Of a stretch of 23,972 bases of DNA, positions 8,092 to 14,872 are shown piece by piece. Both the position numbers and the translations under genes were made by a program. Numbering within the stretch: the stretch's first letter is position 1; the number at the start of each line of letters is the position of its first letter. Source of the DNA: a virus. The stretch covers positions 1 to 23,972 of the IMG/VR virus record IMGVR_UViG_3300031239_000140; one strand, written 5' to 3'. The notes under the pieces were generated by a model. It made no database searches and was not told the origin of the DNA. It was given only the letters and a program-made list of their open reading frames with translations.

Positions 8092-8113
8092 CGCGCTTGG
8101 AGGCCCAAGCGCG
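8092..8113. promoter_or_regulatory. Perfect 9-bp inverted repeat (hairpin) in an intergenic gap
   Basis: CGCGCTTGG at 8092-8100 is the exact reverse complement of CCAAGCGCG at 8105-8113, with a 4-nt loop (AGGC). It lies in the 91-nt gap between the MTD-N/DUF2793-like gene and the decoration-like gene. On the minus (transcribed) strand no U-run follows, so it is not a classic intrinsic terminator. It may be an RNA stem affecting mRNA stability or partial termination. Confidence 0.45.
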
Positions 8114-8150
8114 TTGTTGGAATTGGCGGGGGAAGTGGTCGAGGGAGGCG

Positions 8151-8699
8151 TTAGGAGGTCGCGACGATCGGCAGGAGATAATGGATCGTCATGCGCAGCT
8201 GACCGCCGCTGAAATTGCCGCCCGCGGCGGTGTAGAGCACCGCCGTATTGGCGTAGAAGGGCGCGGGGCCGATCAATCCGAGATTGGTCGAGCCGAGGCT
8301 GGTTCCGAGCAAGGCCCCAAATTGCGCGGCGTTGCCGGAGACGCCGCAGCTATAGGACGCTGCGCCCGTGATCGCCGCGACGACGCGGTTGGAGACGGCG
8401 AGAATGATCGCGCCATTGGGAATGAGCACGCTCGAACTCGTCGTCGCGCCCGAGAGCGTCACCAGCTGTTCGAGACATCCCACCGAGACGCCGCCGCCAT
8501 GCGCGGCCTGCGCCAGCAGACTCGTGGCGCCGAGCGCGACGACCTCGGAGAGTTTCGCGGCGGGCCAGCCGCCGGGCGTCGCGCCGTCTTGCAGGCAAAG
8601 CCGGTTGTTGGTCGTGTCGACGACGACCTCGCCCTGCTTGCCGGTGAATGCGGCGACGTTGGCGGCGGTGTCCCGCCGCAATTGAACTTGCGTGCTCAT
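8151..8699 (-). CDS. Tail fibre protein with MTD N-terminal-like domain and DUF2793-like C-terminus
   Basis: A 182-aa protein whose ATG at 8699 overlaps the stop of the tail-tip gene (ATGA). Residues 1-45 (VQLRRDTAANVAAFTGKQGE, VVDTTNNRLCLQDGATPGG) match the major tropism determinant N-terminal trimerising motif found at the start of many fibre and adhesin proteins. The remainder (LVTLSGATTSSSVLIPNGAI, VSNRVVAAITGAASYSCGVS, APFYANTAVLYTAAGG) resembles the DUF2793-type C-terminus seen in rhodobacterial and rhizobial phage genes. It probably forms a short trimeric fibre attached to the tail tip encoded next door. No reverse transcriptase or repeat of a diversity-generating retroelement is visible nearby. 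Confidence 0.75.
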   Translation of the reverse strand: MSTQVQLRRDTAANVAAFTGKQGEVVVDTTNNRLCLQDGATPGGWPAAKLSEVVALGATSLLAQAAHGGGVSVGCLEQLVTLSGATTSSSVLIPNGAIILAVSNRVVAAITGAASYSCGVSGNAAQFGALLGTSLGSTNLGLIGPAPFYANTAVLYTAAGGNFSGGQLRMTIHYLLPIVATS

Positions 8700-10921
8700 G
8701 ACGTGGCGTTCCCCAAATCGACGGCGGCGTAAACCGCGCTCGTCGCCGTGCCGAATTGATCGAAGATGCTGGCGAGGATGCTCGCCTGACCCCAGTCCTG
8801 CGCCTGGCCGAGCAGCAGCGCATTCGTCGCTGGGCCGAGCGCGCCGCCGCCGTTGGGGACGTAGCCGTAGACCGCGCAGGTCGAGAGATCCTGCAGGCCG
8901 CCGCCGAAGACGTTGAAGCTTTGGAATTTGAGATGGATCGTCTGGCCGACGAAGTTGCTCGGCAGCGCATATTGCACGACGGCGCCGTCGAGCCGCGCAA
9001 ACGGCGCCCCCGTCGCATGGGCCGAGGGCTGCGCGCCATACATGCCGCGCGGCAGGCCGGAGAGACTATATTTGTATGTCGCGGTGAGCGTCGCCGTCGC
9101 AAAGCCGATCAGCTCGCCGTCGACGAGACACAGCGTCTGCCCGGCGTTGGCCGCGGCCTGCGTCGCCGTGTTGAGCATGCCGGCGCTTTCGGTCAGATCG
9201 ACAGCGAGGACGTTCGTCGCGTCGTAGCCGCTCGCCGCAGGCAGCGCCGCGGTCAGAAACCCCTGGCGCAGCGGGTTCTGGATCGTCGCGATGCGTTGGT
9301 AGGAGACGTTGTCGAGCGAGGCCCAGACGATGCAGCCGCCCCAATTGGGATCCGCGACGCCGCCCGCGCCGCCCGAGGCGCCGAGCCAGATTTGCGCGCC
9401 GTCGTTCGTGAGTTGCGGCGGCGGTTCGAAGATCAGCGGCGCATTCACGGGATCGGCGGCGACGGCCGTATTGATCCCCGAACTGCCGGACGCGCCGATC
9501 GGATTGACCGCGGGCGTCGAAACGCCGACGACCAATTCCTCGGCCAGGATCGACAAGAGACCGCCGTCGTCCTCCTCGATTTCGACGATGCGCACCGGCG
9601 TCGCGGCGAGTCCGAGATTGGCGTCGGTCAGGGCGACGACGTCCATCGGATCGAGCAGACAAAACTCCCAGGAGAGATCGAATTTGAACTGCGTGCGCAC
9701 ATAGAGGCCGCGTTGCAAGAGCGTCTGCGCGACGGTGGCCGCGACGGTCAAATCGCATATCTCGTGCGCGGTGATGGTCGAGCCGACGCGCAAGCCATAT
9801 TGCTCGATCATCGCCTGGTCGCGCGCTTCGACCGGCGTCGCCTGATACTCCGGCAGGCCTTGGCCGCTCGTCACGCCGGTGCGGTTGAGCGCCTCGATGC
9901 GCAGCAAATTCGGCAGCGTGAACGGATCGAGGCGCGAGAGTTTGATCGGGTCTTCGTCGCGCCGATAGACGAGATCGTCGTCGGAGAGCGTGTAAAGGGG
10001 AGCCAGGCTCGGCGTATAAGTCTTGCCGAAGCCCGTCACGCTCTGATCGCCATAGGGGATGAAACGCAGCCGGTCGCCGGACCAGACCGCCGCCGTGTTG
10101 AGCAGTTGCAGCCAGCGCGTCAGCACGCTCGACGCCGTTTCCGTCTGGTTCAGCATCGGGCTGAAACAAACGCCCAGCGCCCGGCAATAGCTCTGCAGCG
10201 AAGCGTCGCCGCCGGAGCCGTAGAGCGTCGTCGCGTCGACGTTGGCGCCGGGAAAGCCGACGCCATATTGCGGATTGATCAGGAAATCGGCGATCACTTG
10301 CGCCGGATCGGCGTCGAGGCCATTGGCGCCGGTGCCGAAGAGCATGCCCTGCACTTCGAAGTTCAGCGTGCCGATGCTGGCCGATTGTCCAAGCCCGAAG
10401 CCGGCGGCGCAGACGTAGGCCGTGCCCGTGTAGGCGAGCGCTTCGCTCGGATTGTTCGCCGAGAGATAGCCCCAAACCGCTTGCGGCGTCGTTCCCGAAA
10501 ACAGCGTGAGGCCCAGCGCCGAAAGTCCCGAGCCGCCACCCGTGACGACGCCGTTCGTCGTCGCATATTGCGTCCCGTGGATGGATTGCCCTTGATAGAC
10601 TTGATTGATTCCGACGATCGGCCCTTCGCACAGAGCCATCATCAGATCGGCGCTGTAGGTCCACCCCGAGACCGACCAGGCGAAACCGCCGCCGCCCTTG
10701 CCGCCGCCGAGGACGCCGCCCTTGCCGCCTCTCGGAGTCGGAGAGAACTGCGGAATGGCGCGGAAATTCGCGTAATAGACGATGTTGACGGCGAGCTTGT
10801 TCATGCCCCACAGCAGCGGGATCGGCAGAACGTTGGTCGCCGTCTGCAGTTGCAGGCCGGTGTAACTCGGCCAGATCATCGCCGATTGCGGCGAGGCCTT
10901 CTTGGCGGCGAGGAAACTCAT
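8696..10921 (-). CDS. Phage tail-tip / host-specificity protein (GTA g15-like, Phage-tail_3), lacking the TIM-barrel domain
   Basis: A 741-aa protein starting at the ATG at 10921 in an ATGA overlap with the peptidase gene; a longer in-frame reading to 11413 runs antisense-like through that gene and is rejected. It has the core of the GTA g15 or lambda J-like central tip protein. An N-terminal anchoring part with a Gly/Lys loop (RGGKGGVLGGGKGG, 65-78) is followed by the Phage-tail_3-type region with TLSDDDLVYRRDEDPIKLS, LPNLLRIEALNR, ITAHEICDLTVAATVAQTLL and LSWEFCLLDPMDVVALTD. The C-terminal part is beta-rich with a fibronectin-like look. RcGTA g15 is about 1300 aa because it starts with a TIM-barrel domain. 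That domain is absent here and is found instead in the 823-aa protein encoded at 14869-17340. Confidence 0.88.
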   Translation of the reverse strand: MSFLAAKKASPQSAMIWPSYTGLQLQTATNVLPIPLLWGMNKLAVNIVYYANFRAIPQFSPTPRGGKGGVLGGGKGGGGFAWSVSGWTYSADLMMALCEGPIVGINQVYQGQSIHGTQYATTNGVVTGGGSGLSALGLTLFSGTTPQAVWGYLSANNPSEALAYTGTAYVCAAGFGLGQSASIGTLNFEVQGMLFGTGANGLDADPAQVIADFLINPQYGVGFPGANVDATTLYGSGGDASLQSYCRALGVCFSPMLNQTETASSVLTRWLQLLNTAAVWSGDRLRFIPYGDQSVTGFGKTYTPSLAPLYTLSDDDLVYRRDEDPIKLSRLDPFTLPNLLRIEALNRTGVTSGQGLPEYQATPVEARDQAMIEQYGLRVGSTITAHEICDLTVAATVAQTLLQRGLYVRTQFKFDLSWEFCLLDPMDVVALTDANLGLAATPVRIVEIEEDDGGLLSILAEELVVGVSTPAVNPIGASGSSGINTAVAADPVNAPLIFEPPPQLTNDGAQIWLGASGGAGGVADPNWGGCIVWASLDNVSYQRIATIQNPLRQGFLTAALPAASGYDATNVLAVDLTESAGMLNTATQAAANAGQTLCLVDGELIGFATATLTATYKYSLSGLPRGMYGAQPSAHATGAPFARLDGAVVQYALPSNFVGQTIHLKFQSFNVFGGGLQDLSTCAVYGYVPNGGGALGPATNALLLGQAQDWGQASILASIFDQFGTATSAVYAAVDLGNATS

Positions 10922-11355
10922 GCCGTTGCGTCCAGAATGCTGGCGTAAAGCGCCTCGTCGATACGTTCGCGCATCATCGCATTTTGCTCCACGACTTCCT
11001 CGAGCACGACGCGCGCCGGCCAGGAGGCGTGGACGAGCGTCAGCGGGTTTTCGCGCGTCACGATCCCGCCGTGGCTGTAGCAACGACCGACGCGGAACAG
11101 CATCACGTCGCCGGGCTGCGGCGATACGACGTGACTCGCGCGGGCGAAGAGCGCGTCGAGATAGCGCTCCTCGCCGCGATGCAAATGCCAGTCGTGCGTA
11201 TAGGGACGCGGGTCGAAGGGCGCGACGAGCGCGAGATCGACGAAGACACGCACCAGCAGCATGCCGCAATCGCAGCCGACGCCCTTGACGTCGGCGCAAT
11301 TGTGGTACGGCGTGCCGATCCAGCTGCGCGCCTCGGCGACGATTTTGGAGCGCAT
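10918..11355 (-). CDS. NlpC/P60-family tail peptidase (GTA g14-like)
   Basis: A 145-aa protein starting at the ATG at 11355. Cell-wall peptidases of this type sit at the tail tip and cleave peptidoglycan stem peptides during DNA entry. The catalytic pattern is visible: GTPYHNCADVKGVGCDCG with nucleophile Cys30, then PGDVMLFRVGRCYSHGGIV with His95, and a third polar residue at about His109 (VHASW). Length and motifs match GTA g14 and DUF-type phage NlpC/P60 proteins. The order DUF2163, peptidase, tail-tip protein is also the GTA order, but a toxin-immunity cassette separates it here from DUF2163. Its stop overlaps the next start (ATGA). Confidence 0.9.
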   Translation of the reverse strand: MRSKIVAEARSWIGTPYHNCADVKGVGCDCGMLLVRVFVDLALVAPFDPRPYTHDWHLHRGEERYLDALFARASHVVSPQPGDVMLFRVGRCYSHGGIVTRENPLTLVHASWPARVVLEEVVEQNAMMRERIDEALYASILDATA

Positions 11356-11553
11356 GGGGGAGTCCTCGGTGCGACGCGACGCGACGCCATCGGCATGGCG
11401 GCGACGTCGCCAAGGAAGGCGTCGTGCTCCGAAGGCTCCCGCGACATGGAAATGCGCGGCTTCGGGACGAATCAATCGTCAGATCGATTTTGGATGGGAT
11501 CGGGATTCGGATCGCCGCCAGCTCGGCGCCGACCTAGCCTGCTTCCTAAAGCT

Positions 11554-11991
11554 TCAGTCGCACCAGAAGCGGCTTGGGCGAGTTCGGCTCGGCTGCGGAT
11601 ATTCGAAGCACGCCGTGGCGTCCCTGGGGATGGAAATCGTCACCGGCTCGCGCGAAGGGAATTTTTCGCCCGGCAGATTGGCCTGTTCGCAAACGGCGAC
11701 CACGTCCGGAACGGGGCCATTGAAGAGGCGCTTGTCGTAAAATCCCGTATAGGAAAGGTGGCTTCCCTGCTTGTGAGGCGGCAATTTCTTCGGCGGAAAT
11801 TGCGCCGGCTCCACGTCGAGCGACATGATTTCGTCGCGGCCGGGGCCATCAGCATCCTGCCAATAAAGACTGACGAGGCTGGTCTCGAACGGGCATTCCG
11901 CTTTGTGTTTTTCAGCGCCGGAAACGGGAAAAGAGATAAGTCCCATTCCTGCGAACGCGGACGCGAAGGCGAGCCGACGCAGATCGAACAT
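11554..11991 (-). CDS. Periplasmic immunity protein for the adjacent amidase toxin (STY0301-like)
   Basis: A 145-aa protein starting at the ATG at 11991, with AGGGAG centred about 12 nt upstream. Residues 1-26 form a Sec signal peptide (basic MFDLRR, hydrophobic core, cleavage after SGA). The mature part has four Cys (33, 101, 128, 144), consistent with two periplasmic disulfides. It starts 26 nt after the stop of the amidase-domain toxin, the usual toxin-immunity order. A cell-wall amidase acts in the periplasm, so a secreted immunity protein is expected, as for T6SS Tae/Tai pairs. The layout (CPF, a short strand LVSLY, an internal C, then VTISIPRDATACFEY) resembles the STY0301 family often paired with BPSL0067 proteins. 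That similarity is from memory and weaker than the positional evidence. Confidence 0.72.
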   Translation of the reverse strand: MFDLRRLAFASAFAGMGLISFPVSGAEKHKAECPFETSLVSLYWQDADGPGRDEIMSLDVEPAQFPPKKLPPHKQGSHLSYTGFYDKRLFNGPVPDVVAVCEQANLPGEKFPSREPVTISIPRDATACFEYPQPSRTRPSRFWCD

Positions 11992-12000
11992 AATTCACCG

Positions 12001-12028
12001 CTCCCTACTATTGTCCGTCAATAGGGAG
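12001..12028 (-). promoter_or_regulatory. Hairpin sequestering the immunity-gene ribosome site at the toxin stop codon
   Basis: On the minus strand the 3' end of the toxin reads CTCCCTATTG, then a 5-nt loop ACGGA, then CAATAG, TAG and GGAG. CTATTG pairs perfectly with CAATAG, and CTCC pairs with GGAG of the AGGGAG ribosome site that serves the immunity ATG at 11991. The toxin TGA (12020-12018) lies at the loop edge. A ribosome finishing the toxin would open the stem, which would couple immunity translation to toxin translation. Confidence 0.45.
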
Positions 12029-13151
12029 AGATAGTATAATATCTTGTGGCAGATTCAAAGTCGCGCCGATCCCATTTGATGCGCGACACAATCGCTCCGC
12101 TCGGTCCCTTCGTGCGGTCATGCCACTGGTTCAAGAGATACACTCCGCTGCTGTCCTGTCCAAGATATATTCCGGTATGGCTCTTTCCGGACGCGCCGTT
12201 TCTCCCGCCGGGCGGACCGTAGGTCAGTCGCCCTTTTCCGTCGAAATCGTTGAAGGTGGCGACGGGCGTTCCAACTGCGATATCGACTCCTTGCACATGA
12301 GTATTCGGACGCCAGTTTTGGGCGGAACCGAGACCGGGAACGAACTCATGCGTGAGTTGCGCGCATTGACCGACATTTGCTCCCGCTCCGTAGACTTGAC
12401 CGAAGACAGCCTGATATCGCGCGGCGGCGGCGCGAACGTCCGGCGGAAACCGCGCGAGTTCCGAGGAAGCCTCCGACGCCTTAAATCCCAATTCGCCATT
12501 GCCCCGAGGCAGCCAGGAGTCGATGTTTTGCGCCTTCGCCTCGTCGTGGTCTCTGGACCGAGGCGGCGTCTGAGCTGCAGGCTTCGGCGCGGCGCGGACC
12601 GGCTTTCGCTCGGCGGCCTCGGCGGCGGGCTTTTTCGCCGCCGGAAGTTGGGGAAACAACGGCTCGTCTTCGTCAGCGGGAGTGGCGTGCCTCGGCGCCG
12701 CGAGGCTGCCGCCGCGCGGCTTCGTTTCGACTGGCGTTCGCGCGGGAGAAAATTGGCCGACGAGATCGTCGACGACGTTCGCGCCGGCGCCGGCGATCGT
12801 GTCGAGGACGCCGCCAGCCGCGTGTCCCGCCGTGGCGATTGTCCGCGCGACGGTTTCGACCGGCGATTCCTCGGTTCCTCTCGCCGCGTTCGAAGCCGCG
12901 AAACGCCCGGCTTCGTCGTGATTGGAATTGAATTTGACGAAGCGCGCGGCGGCTTTCGCGAGGATGGCGTCGGCGACCAGCTGCAAGCCGGCGTCGAGTA
13001 CGCCGATTTCCGCGAGGGCCGTCGCGCATTTCAAGAGCGCTTGCGGCGTCGGTTCCGGGATCTCCGGCAGGCCCAGGAATACGGCGGCGATGCAGGCGCG
13101 CGCTGGGTCGCCGTCGTTCAACGCTTTTGCGACGGCCGCGATACCGCCCAA
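12018..13151 (-). CDS. Polymorphic toxin with BPSL0067-type amidase C-terminus (main open part; 5' end cut by TGA)
   Basis: The open part spans 377 codons from a TTG at 13151. The true N-terminus is probably the ATG at 13370, separated by an in-frame TGA at 13229-13227. Codons just upstream of 13151 (INCDLERCYGLPVDAVSK) and residues 1-50 here match the N-terminal domain of the two other toxins in the window. Then comes an NHDEAGRF motif (78-84) and a Pro/Ala/Lys linker to about 205. The C-terminal domain (about 210-377) has GQCAQL with nucleophile Cys263, VGTPVATF, SHTGIYLGQD with His325, and VYLLNQWHD. This is the BPSL0067-type NlpC/P60-fold pattern of peptidoglycan amidase effectors. It lies between DUF2163 and the tail peptidase, with a secreted immunity gene behind it. 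Confidence 0.75.
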   Translation of the reverse strand: MGGIAAVAKALNDGDPARACIAAVFLGLPEIPEPTPQALLKCATALAEIGVLDAGLQLVADAILAKAAARFVKFNSNHDEAGRFAASNAARGTEESPVETVARTIATAGHAAGGVLDTIAGAGANVVDDLVGQFSPARTPVETKPRGGSLAAPRHATPADEDEPLFPQLPAAKKPAAEAAERKPVRAAPKPAAQTPPRSRDHDEAKAQNIDSWLPRGNGELGFKASEASSELARFPPDVRAAAARYQAVFGQVYGAGANVGQCAQLTHEFVPGLGSAQNWRPNTHVQGVDIAVGTPVATFNDFDGKGRLTYGPPGGRNGASGKSHTGIYLGQDSSGVYLLNQWHDRTKGPSGAIVSRIKWDRRDFESATRYYTISPY

Positions 13152-13226
13152 TTTCGAGACCGCATCGACCGGCAGGCCGTAGCAGCGTTCGAGATCGCAG
13201 TTGATATCGACAAGCCACCGTGGCTT

Positions 13227-13370
13227 TCAGCGCCGAGCCCCGGCGCCGACAACTTCGCTTTCAAGAAGCGCGATGGGCCCGACATGCAAGCCCTCGAGGC
13301 CGCAAGAGACGCCGCGATCGTCTCGGCGCCTCGAAAGCGCGTGGGTACGAATGAAGCCTGCATCGGTCAT
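13227..13370 (-). pseudogene. Detached N-terminus of the amidase toxin, ending at an in-frame TGA
   Basis: Reading from the ATG at 13370 gives 47 residues (MTDAGFIRTHALSRRRDDRG, then VSCGLEGLHVGPIALLESE and VVGAGARR), then TGA at 13229-13227, then continues in the same frame into the amidase toxin. It aligns without gaps with the start of the other two toxins (RRDDRGV, CALDGLFVGSVPLLDSEPAGAGRR). The stop replaces the Phe after GAGRRR. No frameshift is needed. This is either a nonsense mutation that disarmed the toxin, a sequence error, or a case of downstream re-initiation. It begins 30 nt after the DUF2163 stop. Confidence 0.7.
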
Positions 13371-13400
13371 GAACGGCTTTCGTGTTGGCGCGCTCCGCGC

Positions 13401-14273
13401 TCAGATCGCCATCTGCGGCGGCGGCACATAGGGGAAACCGCGGAAATTGGCGAGATTGTTGAAACGCGCCAAACAGGTCGCCTGCGTGTGATCGCAGCCG
13501 CAAAAGACGGTGAAGGCGTCGCCGGCGGCCGGTAGGACCGGCAGCGGATACATCAGCGTGAAGGACGAGCCGGCCGACACCGATTTGACCGTCGCCGATA
13601 CGCCCGCATTGGCGCCGGAAGAAAAGACCAGTCTGCCCTGCGCATGCGCCGCGAGCGCCGCCGAAGAGAGAATGAGGCTCGTCGTCGAACCGGCGCCGGC
13701 GGCGTCGTTGGTCGAATAGGCGCCGGCCGGAAGGCCGCAGCCCGCGTCGAACAGCGTGTGCTGGCAGGTTGGACCGAAAATGTTGCGCGGCATGTCGATG
13801 TCGAGCAGCACGAGTTCGTTGGCGACGGTGATCTTCGCCCTGGTGCGCCCCACTTCGTCGACGGTCGAGACGCGCCCGAGAAACAGAGTGACGCCGTCGA
13901 CCACAGTCCCGCCGATGACGTCCGAGAAAAACACGCGGTCGCGCCGCAACTGCGCGCCGTCGAAGGCCCCGTCACGCAGGGCGACGAGAAATTGCGCGCC
14001 GCTGGTCAAATCGGCGGGACGCGCCGCGACGGTGATTTCCTGCCGGTCGACGTTGAGCCCGACCGAGGCGCGGTATTTGAGCCCAGAAATCAGCGGTCCA
14101 TTGGCGAGGAACAGCTTGCCCGCGTAGGTAACTGGGACGTCGGCGTTGGTGTAGGTCAACGCCAGCCCGTTGCTCTGCGTGAAGGTGAAGCAGTCGGCGA
14201 AGGCGATCTGCATGTCGGCCTTCGCCCGCGCCGCGGCGAGGAAGGCGATGAGCGCCGCGGAGGCCTGTTTCAT
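13401..14273 (-). CDS. Phage tail hub protein, DUF2163/Phage_BR0599 (GTA g13-like)
   Basis: A 290-aa protein whose ATG at 14273 overlaps the DUF2460 stop (ATGA); a longer reading to 14645 is antisense-like and rejected. The N-terminal DUF2163 part contains FADCFTFTQSNGLALTYTNA, ANGPLISGLKYRASVGLNVD and QEITVAARPADL. The C-terminal Phage_BR0599 part contains FGPTCQHTLFDAGCGLPAG and ends with CGCDHTQATCLARFNNLANF and RGFPYVPPPQ, with conserved Cys258, Cys260 and Cys267. In RcGTA, g13 forms the hub between the distal tail ring and the tail-tip megatron. Position and length fit. A degenerate second copy of its 3' end occurs at 19767-19983. Confidence 0.9.
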   Translation of the reverse strand: MKQASAALIAFLAAARAKADMQIAFADCFTFTQSNGLALTYTNADVPVTYAGKLFLANGPLISGLKYRASVGLNVDRQEITVAARPADLTSGAQFLVALRDGAFDGAQLRRDRVFFSDVIGGTVVDGVTLFLGRVSTVDEVGRTRAKITVANELVLLDIDMPRNIFGPTCQHTLFDAGCGLPAGAYSTNDAAGAGSTTSLILSSAALAAHAQGRLVFSSGANAGVSATVKSVSAGSSFTLMYPLPVLPAAGDAFTVFCGCDHTQATCLARFNNLANFRGFPYVPPPQMAI

Positions 14274-14872
14274 TGGCGCACGCTCCGAAACTTGACGCTC
14301 TTCGCCGCCCAGAGATTTTGCATGAAGTTCTCGAATTCGACGGAATCGTCGAGGAAACGGCAAACGAAGGCGTAGGCGAAACTCGCCGCCACGAGGACGC
14401 CCGCCGCAGGCGCGGTGGAGAAGCTCAAAACGTTCGGCGCGATCAACGTCCAGTTCGAGACGGAGACGCCGTTCAGCGTCACGGAGGCGACGGAGGTCAC
14501 ATAGCCGACGGGGTCGAGCGCCGCGCCGATCGACCGCATGAATTTGAACTGCGTCGTCGTTCCGTCGCCGGTTGCTATGAACTGGTTCGTCGCGCCATCG
14601 TCGTTCGGATCGGTGTAGAGAAATGCGCCGAGTGCGCCGCCGCATTGCAGATAGAGCCCCATGATCGATTGAAGCGATTGCGCCGCCAGTCCCGGGTATT
14701 GCGCCGCGTCGGCGGCGAGGCCGTCGAAGCCGACCTCGAATTCGTAAAGCCCGCCGTAAAGGCTGGTGCGCACGCTCCTTCCCGAAGAATGATCGGCGAG
14801 GACGCTCGCCGCGATCGGCGACTTGGTCGCGAAGCCTTGGCCCAGAAGGACGGGAAAAACGGGAAGGGTCAC
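14270..14872 (-). CDS. Phage distal tail protein, DUF2460 (GTA g12-like), stand-alone copy
   Basis: A 200-aa protein beginning at the GTG at 14872, which forms a GTGA overlap with the stop of the upstream TIM-barrel/DUF2460 gene. The much longer frame to 15232 is antisense-like and unused. The DUF2460 pattern is clear: FPVLLGQGFATKSP at the N-terminus, YEFEVGFDGL, QSIMGLYLQCGGALGAFLYTDPNDD, then GTGDGTTTQFKFMRSIGAALDP and a C-terminal AFVCRFLDDSVEFENFMQNLWAAKSVKFRSVR. In GTA-type tails this protein forms the distal tail ring. It is a paralogue of the C-terminal domain of the preceding gene, apparently a tandem duplication. Confidence 0.9.
   Translation of the reverse strand: MTLPVFPVLLGQGFATKSPIAASVLADHSSGRSVRTSLYGGLYEFEVGFDGLAADAAQYPGLAAQSLQSIMGLYLQCGGALGAFLYTDPNDDGATNQFIATGDGTTTQFKFMRSIGAALDPVGYVTSVASVTLNGVSVSNWTLIAPNVLSFSTAPAAGVLVAASFAYAFVCRFLDDSVEFENFMQNLWAAKSVKFRSVRQ

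Noticed and set aside
8151-8699. Diversity-generating retroelement suggested by an MTD-type N-terminal domain
   Set aside because: No reverse transcriptase, accessory gene or template/variable repeat is visible; the N-terminal motif is shared by many ordinary fibres.
11356-11480. Possible further toxin N-domain or DUF2163 remnant before the NlpC/P60 gene
   Set aside because: Only ASRR-type and CGACGC-rich stretches match by eye, with a gap; not above what GC-rich sequence gives by chance.
13227-13229. Selenocysteine at the in-frame TGA of the amidase toxin
   Set aside because: The aligned residue in both paralogues is Phe, not Cys, and no bacterial SECIS-like stem was seen just after the codon.
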